A DNA stretch of 64,000 bases, taken from Woeseiaceae bacterium (lineage in GTDB: Bacteria; Pseudomonadota; Gammaproteobacteria; Steroidobacterales; Woeseiaceae). Shown piece after piece: positions 55,044 through 64,000 of the stretch. Both the position numbers and the translations under genes were made by a program. The stretch covers positions 1 through 64,000 of the forward strand of contig JAJFKV010000064.1 of assembly GCA_021773055.1 (NCBI GenBank), read 5' to 3'. Position 1 is the stretch's first letter. Each line of letters starts with the position of its first letter. Under the pieces are notes generated by a model. It made no database searches and was not told the origin of the DNA. It was given only the letters and a program-made list of their open reading frames with translations.

Positions 55044-55303
55044 TGGCGAACGCCGTGAGCAAGGCGCTCGCGTGGCCGTTAATCCAGTTGCTGCGGTTCT
55101 ACAGAGTCGCGATCTCGCCGTGGCTGGGCGACAACTGCCGCTACGACCCGACCTGCTCCAGCTACGCGATAGAAGCGTTGGAGGTTCACGGGGTTATTCG
55201 AGGAACATGGCTGGCCGCCCGGCGCATAGGGCGCTGCCATCCCTGGGGTGGGTCGGGTTACGATCCAGTTCCAAAGAACGACAAGAATGCCGATGAAACC
55301 TAG
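55043..55303 (+). CDS. yidD: Membrane protein insertion efficiency factor YidD
   Basis: [62 protein letters not shown]. Confidence 0.96.
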   Translation: MANAVSKALAWPLIQLLRFYRVAISPWLGDNCRYDPTCSSYAIEALEVHGVIRGTWLAARRIGRCHPWGGSGYDPVPKNDKNADET

Positions 55304-56327
55304 CGAGTTACTGCAAACGGCCGTTGTGCCGATCACCAATCTCGGTGTGTTGCTGGCGTTGCTGATGTTCTGGCTAATGTTGATTCTGGCCTCGGCTGCC
55401 GGGATGTTGGGAATCTGGCTTGGCATAATCATCGTACCTGCGTTGTTTCGTTACCTAACGAATCTCGTGGAGACAATCGGAAGTAATCGAACGCCCGAGC
55501 CTCCCGGCAGCGAATTTTTTCGTTGGGTGGGCGAGTTCTGGAGTTTGTTCCCGTTTCTGATCGTGATCGCGCTGGCCCTGGCGAGCCAGATGCTTCATAG
55601 CGCCTCGGCCGATGCTCTGATGATCCTGTTGCTCGTCGTCGCAGGTTTGCTGTACCCGGCAATGCTGGGGGTGTTGTCGGTGACGCATTCACCGCTGCAA
55701 TCAATAAACCCGGTGGCTCTTAAGCATTTCATCCAACGCGTCGGTATCCAGTATCTGATCGCACCCGCATTTCTGCTTGTCATCATATATCTTAGTACTG
55801 TCGCGCAGGATCTCCCTTACAAGACTGATTTGCTGTTCGATTTGCTGCTGATTTTTTCCCTGCACGCGGTCATTGGCGGCATCATTTCGCCGCACGACAT
55901 TTTTGCCGACGTGTATATTCCGGATGCGGTTGAGGTTGGCGTCGGCGAAATTGACGAGCAAACAGAGAAATCCCGAAATGCGGCTTTGAGTCATGCCTAC
56001 GGATTCGTTAGCCGCGGCAATCGCGAGGGTGGTTTCCGGCACATTTTAGATGCCATTGATCGCGACCCGGATACGGTTGGCGCCTGGGCATGGTATTTCG
56101 ACCGAATGATTGGCTGGGAACAGAACGAGCACGCGCTGTTTTTTGCGCAACATTACATTCACGATATGCTACGGCACGGCGAGAATATCCCGGCGTTGAA
56201 GGTAATCATGCGATGTCGACTGCTTAATATGGACTTCAGGCCGTTGCGGGAAGACATCCCGGCGGCCATCGAGGCGGCGGAAAGTAGCGGAAATATCGAG
56301 CTAGCGGCTGTCCTGAAACGTGTGTGA
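55287..56327 (+). CDS. Hypothetical multi-pass membrane protein with soluble C-terminal helical domain
   Basis: N-terminal TM segments; C-terminus [36 protein letters not shown] resembles TPR-type helices. Confidence 0.8.
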   Translation: MPMKPSELLQTAVVPITNLGVLLALLMFWLMLILASAAGMLGIWLGIIIVPALFRYLTNLVETIGSNRTPEPPGSEFFRWVGEFWSLFPFLIVIALALASQMLHSASADALMILLLVVAGLLYPAMLGVLSVTHSPLQSINPVALKHFIQRVGIQYLIAPAFLLVIIYLSTVAQDLPYKTDLLFDLLLIFSLHAVIGGIISPHDIFADVYIPDAVEVGVGEIDEQTEKSRNAALSHAYGFVSRGNREGGFRHILDAIDRDPDTVGAWAWYFDRMIGWEQNEHALFFAQHYIHDMLRHGENIPALKVIMRCRLLNMDFRPLREDIPAAIEAAESSGNIELAAVLKRV

Positions 56328-56344
56328 AGCGCTACAATAGCCGC

Positions 56345-56599
56345 ATGGACAAGCGATTACTGACAATTCTGCGTTGCCCGATTTCCCACAAGGGTCTATC
56401 GGTGCTCAAAAAGGACCAGCTGGCAAGAGTCAACGCCGCTATCAAGGCCGGTGAACTCGTCAATCACGAAGGGACGGCAGTAGCCAATGCACTGGTCGAG
56501 GCCCTGGTGACTGACGACGGCAAACGCATATACCCTGTTGACGACGGTATCCCTGTTCTGCTGGAAGACGAATCGATAAGCATGGAGCAGCTTGCTTGA
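56345..56599 (+). CDS. Trm112 family protein (YcaR-like)
   Basis: MDKRLLTILRCPISHKGL...YPVDDGIPVLLEDESI. Confidence 0.88.
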   Translation: MDKRLLTILRCPISHKGLSVLKKDQLARVNAAIKAGELVNHEGTAVANALVEALVTDDGKRIYPVDDGIPVLLEDESISMEQLA

Positions 56600-57597
56600 A
56601 GATTCAGGCTAACCAGCTCTCGTCACACCTCATCAAATCGCTAGCCCCTTGTTACCTCGTTACAGGTGATGAGTTTTTGCTTGTTGATGAAGCGCTGGCC
56701 GCGATTCGTGGCAAAGCTCGCGAACGCGGATTTACGTCCCGCGAACTGCACGTCGCAACCGTTGGTTTTGACTGGAATGCTTTGGCGGCTTCAACCGCTA
56801 ATCTGTCGCTGTTCGCGGAACAGCGCATCATTGAATTGCGCCTCCCCACCGGCAAACCCGGCAAGACGGGCAGTGCCGCGATCATCGACCTCGTTGAGCA
56901 GTCCGGTCCTGAGCTCATGTTCATTGTTACCGGCCCCAAGCTCGACAAGAGCAGCAGTGCTTCCAAATGGGCCAAGACCATCGACAAGAAAGGCGTGTCG
57001 TTGCCACTGTGGCCGATCGGTGTACGCGAGCTACCGGGTTGGATAGCCAACAGAATGCGTGCAGCGGGACTGCAACCTGACAGGGATGCGGTGACACTGA
57101 TTGCCGATCGGGTCGAGGGCAATCTGCTCGCAGCACAACAGGAGATTGAAAAGCTGCGCCTGATCCTGGGTGAAGGAAAAGTCAGCGCGGAAGCGGTCAA
57201 TGACGCGGTCGCGAACAGCAGTCGATACGACGTGTACAAGTTGACCGATGCGGCGCTTGCGGGTGATGCCAACCGTTCGGTAAAAATTCTCGGTGGTTTG
57301 CGTGCTGAGGGCGTGGAGCCGGTCATAGTGATGTGGGCTTTGGCGCGCGAGCTGCGGACGCTTGCCACGCTGGACGATGTGATTAGGCAAGGCGGTGATC
57401 TCGGTGGGGCAATGCAGAAGTCCGGCGTTTGGCGTAATCGACAAGGTCTGGTGCGCAGCTGCATCAGCCGTCATCAGCACGGTGATTTTCATAGAATGCT
57501 CAAAGCCACAGGTCGCGCGGACGCCGCAGCCAAGGGACAGCGGGCTGGTAATCCCTGGCATATGGCTACCGATGTCGTAGTGAGTCTGTCGCAATGA
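56596..57597 (+). CDS. holA: DNA polymerase III subunit delta (TTG start)
   Basis: CYLVTGDEFLLVDEALAAIR...RVEGNLLAAQQEIEKLRLI. Confidence 0.93.
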   Translation: MKIQANQLSSHLIKSLAPCYLVTGDEFLLVDEALAAIRGKARERGFTSRELHVATVGFDWNALAASTANLSLFAEQRIIELRLPTGKPGKTGSAAIIDLVEQSGPELMFIVTGPKLDKSSSASKWAKTIDKKGVSLPLWPIGVRELPGWIANRMRAAGLQPDRDAVTLIADRVEGNLLAAQQEIEKLRLILGEGKVSAEAVNDAVANSSRYDVYKLTDAALAGDANRSVKILGGLRAEGVEPVIVMWALARELRTLATLDDVIRQGGDLGGAMQKSGVWRNRQGLVRSCISRHQHGDFHRMLKATGRADAAAKGQRAGNPWHMATDVVVSLSQ

Positions 57598-58250
57598 CGC
57601 CAAGTGCCCCAATTGGTATTTTTGGTGGCACCTTTGATCCCATTCATTACGGACACCTGAGAACCGCATTCGAAATGCTGCAGGCGTTGCGTTTTTATGA
57701 AGTGCGTTTTATTCCCTGTGGTGACCCACCGCACCGCGGCACCACCTTCGCCGACGCGGAGCTGCGCTTTCGGATGGTTGACGTCGCGATTGCGGAGCAA
57801 AACGGCTTCGTCAGCGATGATCGGGAATTGCGCCGCGGCGGTTTGTCGTACTCGATAGATACGTTGATTGGTCTGCGCGAGGAATTTCCGGACCGTTCAC
57901 TGGGTCTGATAGTAGGAATGGACGCATTCCTGGGATTGCAGCAGTGGCACAGATGGGATGAAATTCTCGATGTTGCCCATATTGTCGTTGCGCACCGGCC
58001 GGGCTGGAAGGCTCCGGACATAGGGCCGCTAGGGGAGCTGATTTCCGAGAACGGTACGCACCGGGTCGATGATCTGCACGAGGCTACCCACGGGCGCATA
58101 CATATTCATGCGGTGACGCAGCTTGAAATAGCGTCGACCGAGATTCGGGATTTGGTCGCGGCAGGCAGAGACCCGCGATTCCTGATGCCGGACGCGGTGA
58201 GAGATGTCATTGAGGAGACTGGAATATATATGGGACAAACGAATGAATAG
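57594..58250 (+). CDS. nadD: Nicotinate-nucleotide adenylyltransferase
   Basis: IGIFGGTFDPIHYGHLRTAFEM...EIASTEIRDLVAAGRDPRFLMPDAVRDVIEETGIY. Confidence 0.96.
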   Translation: MTPSAPIGIFGGTFDPIHYGHLRTAFEMLQALRFYEVRFIPCGDPPHRGTTFADAELRFRMVDVAIAEQNGFVSDDRELRRGGLSYSIDTLIGLREEFPDRSLGLIVGMDAFLGLQQWHRWDEILDVAHIVVAHRPGWKAPDIGPLGELISENGTHRVDDLHEATHGRIHIHAVTQLEIASTEIRDLVAAGRDPRFLMPDAVRDVIEETGIYMGQTNE

Positions 58251-58596
58251 TGAAGAACTCGCCGACCTGGCTGTCGATGCGCTGGAGGAAATTAAAGGGC
58301 TGGATATCATCAAACTCGATGTCAGCAATATGACGACGGTAACTGACTGGATGATCGTGGCCAGCGGTACTTCGAGCCGGCATGTGCAGGCGCTGGTGGA
58401 CAATGTTGCCGAGAAAGCCAAAGCAGCTGGTCACCGGCCGTCCGGTATCGAAGGCGAAAGCGGTGGTGAGTGGGTATTACTCGACCTGCAGGATGCGTTG
58501 ATCCACGTGATGCTGCCGAAGGTGCGTGAGTTCTACAATCTGGAGAAACTCTGGTCGATCAGTCCGTCTGGAGATGCGGCGGCCACCGACGGTTAG
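58243..58596 (+). CDS. rsfS: Ribosome silencing factor
   Basis: DVSNMTTVTDWMIVASGTSSRHVQALVDNV...GEWVLLDLQDALIHVMLPKVREFYNLEKLW. Confidence 0.96.
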   Translation: MNSEELADLAVDALEEIKGLDIIKLDVSNMTTVTDWMIVASGTSSRHVQALVDNVAEKAKAAGHRPSGIEGESGGEWVLLDLQDALIHVMLPKVREFYNLEKLWSISPSGDAAATDG

Positions 58597-58599
58597 GTC

Positions 58600-59070
58600 G
58601 TGCATATTCGATTGCTAGCTGTTGGAGATCGCCAACCGTCCTGGGTGGACGATGCCTTCGGCACCTACTCCGAACGTTTTCCGCGCGAGTGGAAGTTTCG
58701 TCTTGATACTATCCCCACCGTTCGTCGCAACAAGAACGACAAGTCGCGCCAGGCGATGGAGGCTGAAGGCGAACTGATCAATGCGAAACTCAGCTCGACC
58801 GAACAGGTCGTGTTACTCGACGAGCGAGGCAAGCAACTGAGCAGCAAGTTACTCGCCTCGAAACTCAGCGAATGGCAATCTGACGGCCGAGATTTGTGTT
58901 TTATTATCGGCGGCCCGGATGGCGTATCCGATGCGGTGCGACAGCGGGCTGACATGATGTGGTCTTTGTCACAACTGACCTTACCGCATGGTATGGCACG
59001 CGCGTTGTTGTCAGAGCAGCTTTATCGGGCCTGGACTTTGCAAACAGGTCATCCTTACCACCGTTCCTGA
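58600..59070 (+). CDS. rlmH: 23S rRNA (pseudouridine1915-N3)-methyltransferase RlmH
   Basis: VVLLDERGKQLSSKLLA...FIIGGPDGVSDAV...LLSEQLYRAWTLQTGHPYHRS. Confidence 0.97.
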   Translation: MHIRLLAVGDRQPSWVDDAFGTYSERFPREWKFRLDTIPTVRRNKNDKSRQAMEAEGELINAKLSSTEQVVLLDERGKQLSSKLLASKLSEWQSDGRDLCFIIGGPDGVSDAVRQRADMMWSLSQLTLPHGMARALLSEQLYRAWTLQTGHPYHRS

Positions 59071-59079
59071 GACTAATTT

Positions 59080-59655
59080 GTGACTTCCATCCTGTATCTG
59101 GCCTCTACCTCACCCCGACGTCGTGAACTACTGGCGACGCTGGGCATCAAATTTGACGTTATTCCAGTTGTGACGGATGAGAGCCCACTGGACGGTGAAA
59201 AACCGGGCGACATGGTCTTACGATTGGCGACCGCCAAGGCGGAAGCCGCGGCCCAACGCGACTGCGTGCTGGGGGCAGATACGGTGGTCGTGCTGGGCGA
59301 CCGCGTGCTCGGTAAACCTCGCGATGCTGAAGAGGCTGTCGAGATGTTGCTGGCTCTGTCAGGACGTCGCCATGCGGTGATGACCGGAGTTGCGCTCAAA
59401 ACGGCCTCTGCAACCCATGCCGTGCTCTCCACTACTATGGTGCAGTTTCGCGAAATAGGTCGGGACGAAGCGTATCGTTACTGGCAAAGTGGGGAGCCTT
59501 GTGACAAAGCCGGCGCGTACGGCATCCAGGGGCTTGGTGGCATGTTCGTGAAAGCCATCGAAGGCAGTTATTCCGGCGTTATGGGCTTGCCGGTTTTTGA
59601 AACCGTTGAGCTATTGAAATTAGCGGGAATTGACGTACTTGTAGATCAGAAATGA
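59080..59655 (+). CDS. maf: Maf family nucleotide pyrophosphatase
   Basis: LYLASTSPRRRELLATLGIKFDVIP, VLGADTVVVL, GGMFVKAIEGSYSGVMGLPVFET. Confidence 0.95.
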   Translation: MTSILYLASTSPRRRELLATLGIKFDVIPVVTDESPLDGEKPGDMVLRLATAKAEAAAQRDCVLGADTVVVLGDRVLGKPRDAEEAVEMLLALSGRRHAVMTGVALKTASATHAVLSTTMVQFREIGRDEAYRYWQSGEPCDKAGAYGIQGLGGMFVKAIEGSYSGVMGLPVFETVELLKLAGIDVLVDQK

Positions 59656-61130
59656 CGGACGAATCACCCAAAGAGGAAATCCTGGTTAACGTCACACCGA
59701 GTGAGGTGCGGGCCGCTTTGATTGAAAATGGCGTGCTGCAGGAAATCTACATTGATCGCGCGGCGCGGCGTGGGATCATCAGCAATATCTACAAAGGCCG
59801 GGTGTCACGAGTCCTGCCCGGCATGCAGGCCGCATTCATCGATATTGGGCTGGATCGAACTGCCTTTCTGCACGCCTCCGATATAGCGTCCCCGACCGTT
59901 GCCGAGAATGGCGATGAGGTGCCGGACATCAAGACGCTGGTCCGTGAAGGCGATGGCATCATGGTGCAGGTCGCCAAGGATCCCCTGGGGAACAAGGGCG
60001 CACGCCTCACAACCTACATTACTCTGCCGTCCAGACACGTTGTGCTGCTGCCGCACAGCAAAACTGTCGGTATTTCTGCTCGCATCGGGGATGATGACGT
60101 GCGCGCAAGGCTCCGCAGCATGGTCGAAGGCCTGCTCGAGGAGCATGGGCTCAGTTGTGGCGCCATCGTCAGAACTGTCGCCGAGGGTGCCGCAGAGGAA
60201 GCAGTGGCCGCGGATCTGCGCTACACCTTGAAGCTCTGGAAGGTTGTTCAGGAGCGGTGCAGCCTGGCTAATGTAAAAACACTGGTACATGAGGATCTTT
60301 CATTGCCATTGCGCGTGCTGCGTGACCTGGTAACGACGGATGTGGAGAATATTCTGGTTGATTCCGAGCCCGATTACCGGGCGATGCAGGAGTTCACAAG
60401 TACCTATTTGCCGGATGCGGCGCCGAAGTTGGAGTATTACAAAAGGCGTCGTCCGATCTTTGATTTACACGGTATCGAAGATGAAATCCGGAAGTCACTG
60501 GATAGAAATATCCCTTTGAAATCGGGTGGTTATGTGATTTTCGATCAAACTGAAGCAATGACGACAGTTGACGTAAATACGGGCGGCTATGTGGGCCACC
60601 GAAACCTGGAAGAGACTATCTACCGCACCAATCTCGAGGCTGCGGTCGCAATTGCCCGGCAGCTTCGACTGCGCAATCTCGGTGGCATAATCATCATCGA
60701 CTTCATCGATATGGAGGAAGAGGACCACCGCAGCAACGTGCTGCAGGTGCTGGACAAATCGTTGTCGCGAGATCATGCGCGGCACCAGATCACACCCGTC
60801 TCGCCCCTGGGTTTGGTGGAGATGACCCGCAAGCGCACGCGTGAGAGTCTGCAACACATTCTGGGCGAAGATTGCCCTGGCTGTAGCGGCCGTGGATTCG
60901 TCATGACAGCCGAGACCGTGTGTTTCGAAGTTTTTCGCGAAGTGATTCGCCAGTCACGGCAATTCGAGTTTGAGGAAGTGCTGGTTCTCGCGCATCAGGA
61001 TGTCATCGAGTTGTTGCTGGACGAGCAGGCGAGTAGTCTCGCCGATCTCGAGGAGCAAACCGGTAAATCGATCCGCTTACAAACTGAGTCACTGTATCTT
61101 CAGGATCAGTTTGACGTTGTCCTGATGTGA
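59652..61130 (+). CDS. rng: Ribonuclease G
   Basis: EILVNVTPSEVRAALIENGVLQEIYIDRAARRGIISNIYKGRVSRVLPGMQAAFIDIG; CPGCSGRG. Confidence 0.97.
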   Translation: MTDESPKEEILVNVTPSEVRAALIENGVLQEIYIDRAARRGIISNIYKGRVSRVLPGMQAAFIDIGLDRTAFLHASDIASPTVAENGDEVPDIKTLVREGDGIMVQVAKDPLGNKGARLTTYITLPSRHVVLLPHSKTVGISARIGDDDVRARLRSMVEGLLEEHGLSCGAIVRTVAEGAAEEAVAADLRYTLKLWKVVQERCSLANVKTLVHEDLSLPLRVLRDLVTTDVENILVDSEPDYRAMQEFTSTYLPDAAPKLEYYKRRRPIFDLHGIEDEIRKSLDRNIPLKSGGYVIFDQTEAMTTVDVNTGGYVGHRNLEETIYRTNLEAAVAIARQLRLRNLGGIIIIDFIDMEEEDHRSNVLQVLDKSLSRDHARHQITPVSPLGLVEMTRKRTRESLQHILGEDCPGCSGRGFVMTAETVCFEVFREVIRQSRQFEFEEVLVLAHQDVIELLLDEQASSLADLEEQTGKSIRLQTESLYLQDQFDVVLM

Positions 61131-61148
61131 TGCGGAGCTAACAAGTTA

Positions 61149-64000
61149 ATGCAGAGTTTTCTCAGTCGCCTGATCAAGATCCTCGCCTATTCGGCGGCGG
61201 TTCTCGTGATATTGCTGGCAATTGCTGTGGGCCTGTTCAGATTGTTTCTGCCTCGAGTACCCGAGTACCAGGACGAGATCAAAAGCCGCGCCAGCGAAGC
61301 GATCGGCATGCAGGTGGAGTTTTCCGGTATGGATGCGCGCTGGGGACTTAGCGGGCCGGAACTCGAATTCTACGATGCCGAGTTGATACGTGAGGATAGC
61401 GGCGCACGCGTAGTGGCAGCCGAAGAAGTGCGGGTCGGTGTGGGTTTGATGCGCTTATTGTTCGAGCAGTCACTTGTCGTCGATCTCCTGGTCGTGCGTG
61501 ATACGAGCGTCGACATTCGGCAAAATGAGGACGGCAGTTATCGAATTCAGGGAATACCTCTGGACGAGCTGCTGAGGACCGATCAGGCAGAGCAAAAACC
61601 GCTGATGAATATCGAGATCATCGGCGAAGACATCGAATTGCGATTCATGCAACCTGGGGATGAGCGCCCACATTTCTTCGCGGTTCCGCAATTACGCGTA
61701 AGCATCGACGAGAATCGAATTGCCGCCGATGCCGATATCCGTTTACCACGCGACTTTGGGCGGCAACTAAGCCTGTCCGCGACGCAGGTTCTGGCAGACC
61801 CTGCTGAAGAGCCAGGCTGGAACATCACAATCGATGCCGACGATATCGATCTGTCGGGCTGGTCGAAATTGTTACCCGGAGATCGACAATTTCAGTCCGG
61901 TGTTGGAGATATGGAACTCGCTTTGTCTCTTGCCAACGGTCGTATCTCAAACGCGGCGGCGGAGATTGATTTCGTTGATATTGGGCTCGTGGATAATGCG
62001 CTGTTCGATGTTAGTGGCCGCGTCGAAGTGGATGTTTCAGCTAATGACTGGCTCGTTGCTGCCAATGATTTTGTCATTTCCGTGCAGGACCATGAATGGC
62101 CTGAAGCAACGCTGCGGATCGAGGCCAGCGCCGACGAGGACGGCCGCGTTGTGATGCTGGATGCGCGCGCCTCCTACCTGAATCTTGACGACCTGCGAGT
62201 GCTGAGGCCGTGGTTCGCGGCAGACCAGAAGGATATTCTCACCGACCTTGAGCCGTCGGGCGTCATCAGAAACCTGGTTGCTACGGTATCCGACATCGAT
62301 AGTGAAGCGCCGCGCTTCAACGTTTCGGCGGAGCTGGATCGGGTTGGTGTTGCCGGCTCGCCGACCCGTCCCGGTATGCGCGGATTTTCTGGACTGGTAA
62401 GGGCTAATCGATCGGGTGGGCGGCTCGAAATCAGGTCCACAGACCTCGAAGTGAATGCGCCTGAATACTTGCCGGAGATCATTGCGGTTGACCGGGCGGA
62501 CGGAACGGTGATTTGGCGCAGCAGCAATAGCCGTACGACCATACTCTCGGACAGCATTGCCATCGCCAGTGAGTTTTTCCAGAGCCAGAGTAACGTGCAG
62601 TTGGTTCTGCACAAAGACGGCACATCGCCCGAGATTGATCTGGCGAGCAGCTGGAGCATCTCCGACCTTGCAGAGGCCAAACGCTTCATTCCGCAAAAGG
62701 GACTGCAGTCCAAACTTTACGAGTGGTTTCAAATGGCGCTGGTCAGCGGCTCGATCACGCGCGGCACTACGACGCTGAACGGCCCGCTTGACAAGTTCCC
62801 GTTCGATGGCGGCGAAGGGCGTTTGTTGGTGGAAGCATCAGTTCGCAACATGACGTTCAAATACCATGACAAGTGGCCGGCGACGGAACAGTCGGATATG
62901 GAAGTCGTACTCGACAACGCCAGGCTGTACACGACACAGAATCGTTCGGTCAGTGCAGGTATCCCAGTCATCGATGCCGACATCGATATTCCGGATTTGC
63001 GAGATCCCGTATTGAGTATTGAGTCGTTTTCCGCCAGTTCGCTCGAAGCGATCCGGGAATTTTCCCTACGCAGCCCGATCGCAGACGTGTTCGGTGGGCA
63101 ACTTGATCGAGTATCTGTATCCGGCGACGCGTCCTTCACGCTAAATCTGATGGTACCTCTGAAGCGGGAACGCATACATGAGTTTGAGTTCGTCGCCCGC
63201 GTACGCAGCAACAGTGGCACCCTGGCTATCGAAGGCTTTGACCCGCCGATTACTGATCTGATCGGCGAAGTGACGATTGAGCGCGAGCAAATTTCCAGCG
63301 AAGGTCTTGGCGCGAGTTTTCTCGGGGAAGAAATCAGCATCGCGCTGACGCGTTCGGAGGATCCGCAATTCACCGTCGTTGCAACCGTACTCGGTGAAGC
63401 TACGGCGATGGGGATCGTTAACGATTTGGGTGCGCCGCTCGAAGGCGTGGTGAGTGGCTCTACGCCCTACCAGGCCCGCATCCTGTTTCCGGGCAGCAAT
63501 ACAGAAATACAGCCGCCTTTGACCATTCAGATCGATAGCGATCTCATGGGGCTCGGATTCGAATTGCCGGAGCCGCTTGGCAAGCCAGCGGATACTGTGC
63601 TGCAAATGTCCGGCGATATCCGCTTCCTGCCAGGTGGAGAGATAATCGAAAGTGCGGGTTTCGCCGAAGATCGATTGGCATGGCAATTGGCGTTTAATCA
63701 TCCCGAGGACAGTTGGGACTTCGACCGCGGCGTCGTAACGCTCGGTGGCGACGCCATGGAGGACGCTGATACTCGCGGTCTGCATATACGCGGTAAGACC
63801 GACACCGTACGACTGGAGGATTGGCTGAGCCTGTCTCGCAGTGGCGAAAAGAAGGTGGGTGCGGCGGAGCGAATTCGATCGATCGATCTTGTTATCGACG
63901 ATCTGTATCTGATCGGACAGCAGCTGAAAGGACATCACATTCGAGTTGATCGGAGCGCGCTCGATTGGCTGGTGCAGTTCAGCGGCGATGATGTGTTTGG
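61149..64000 (+). CDS. yhdP: YhdP/AsmA-like family protein, 3' truncated by window edge
   Basis: MQSFLSRLIKILAYSAAVLVILLAIAVGLFRLFLPRVPEYQDEIKSRASEAIGMQVEFSGMDARWGLSGPELEFYDAELI; open to the window end; follows rng as expected. Confidence 0.9.
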   Translation, partial: MQSFLSRLIKILAYSAAVLVILLAIAVGLFRLFLPRVPEYQDEIKSRASEAIGMQVEFSGMDARWGLSGPELEFYDAELIREDSGARVVAAEEVRVGVGLMRLLFEQSLVVDLLVVRDTSVDIRQNEDGSYRIQGIPLDELLRTDQAEQKPLMNIEIIGEDIELRFMQPGDERPHFFAVPQLRVSIDENRIAADADIRLPRDFGRQLSLSATQVLADPAEEPGWNITIDADDIDLSGWSKLLPGDRQFQSGVGDMELALSLANGRISNAAAEIDFVDIGLVDNALFDVSGRVEVDVSANDWLVAANDFVISVQDHEWPEATLRIEASADEDGRVVMLDARASYLNLDDLRVLRPWFAADQKDILTDLEPSGVIRNLVATVSDIDSEAPRFNVSAELDRVGVAGSPTRPGMRGFSGLVRANRSGGRLEIRSTDLEVNAPEYLPEIIAVDRADGTVIWRSSNSRTTILSDSIAIASEFFQSQSNVQLVLHKDGTSPEIDLASSWSISDLAEAKRFIPQKGLQSKLYEWFQMALVSGSITRGTTTLNGPLDKFPFDGGEGRLLVEASVRNMTFKYHDKWPATEQSDMEVVLDNARLYTTQNRSVSAGIPVIDADIDIPDLRDPVLSIESFSASSLEAIREFSLRSPIADVFGGQLDRVSVSGDASFTLNLMVPLKRERIHEFEFVARVRSNSGTLAIEGFDPPITDLIGEVTIEREQISSEGLGASFLGEEISIALTRSEDPQFTVVATVLGEATAMGIVNDLGAPLEGVVSGSTPYQARILFPGSNTEIQPPLTIQIDSDLMGLGFELPEPLGKPADTVLQMSGDIRFLPGGEIIESAGFAEDRLAWQLAFNHPEDSWDFDRGVVTLGGDAMEDADTRGLHIRGKTDTVRLEDWLSLSRSGEKKVGAAERIRSIDLVIDDLYLIGQQLKGHHIRVDRSALDWLVQFSGDDVF

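Overview
The window is a 64 kb gammaproteobacterial-type chromosomal segment, mostly housekeeping. (1) ~1-14.6 kb: the 3' end of tuf followed by the S10, spc and alpha ribosomal-protein operons (rpsJ to rplQ, including secY, rpmJ and rpoA). (2) ~14.7-42.1 kb: a mixed region with an SDR, pepQ, ggt, trpS, GFA, GNAT and VOC proteins, upp, a TerB-like protein, nhaA, csp, a LysR regulator divergent from a carboxymuconolactone decarboxylase/DUF1330 pair, a CPBP protease, an Uup ABC-F ATPase, slyX, lipase-like hydrolases, a winged-helix-TPR regulator, an MddA-like methyltransferase, uvrA and an MFS transporter. (3) ~42.3-64 kb: ssb, miaB, phoH, ybeY, corC/ybeX, lnt, leuS, lptE, hisI, cysS, sufE, yidD, trm112, holA, nadD, rsfS, rlmH, maf, rng and a partial yhdP. 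I see no CRISPR array, prophage, transposase, rRNA or tRNA. The most unusual material is non-coding. (a) A 71-nt hairpin family has a conserved apical segment and stems that vary with compensating changes (two copies inside the rpsJ-rplC spacer, one after an MFS gene, one before hisI). (b) An abnormally long (~710 bp) rpsJ-rplC spacer carries a good sigma70-like promoter and a run of hairpins, a candidate ribosomal-protein leader. (c) REP-like GTAGGAGCGCGC..GCGCGCGA elements sit repeatedly between spc-operon genes, one of them overlapping the end of rpsC. (d) GGGGTCTGACCCC palindromes lie at operon junctions.
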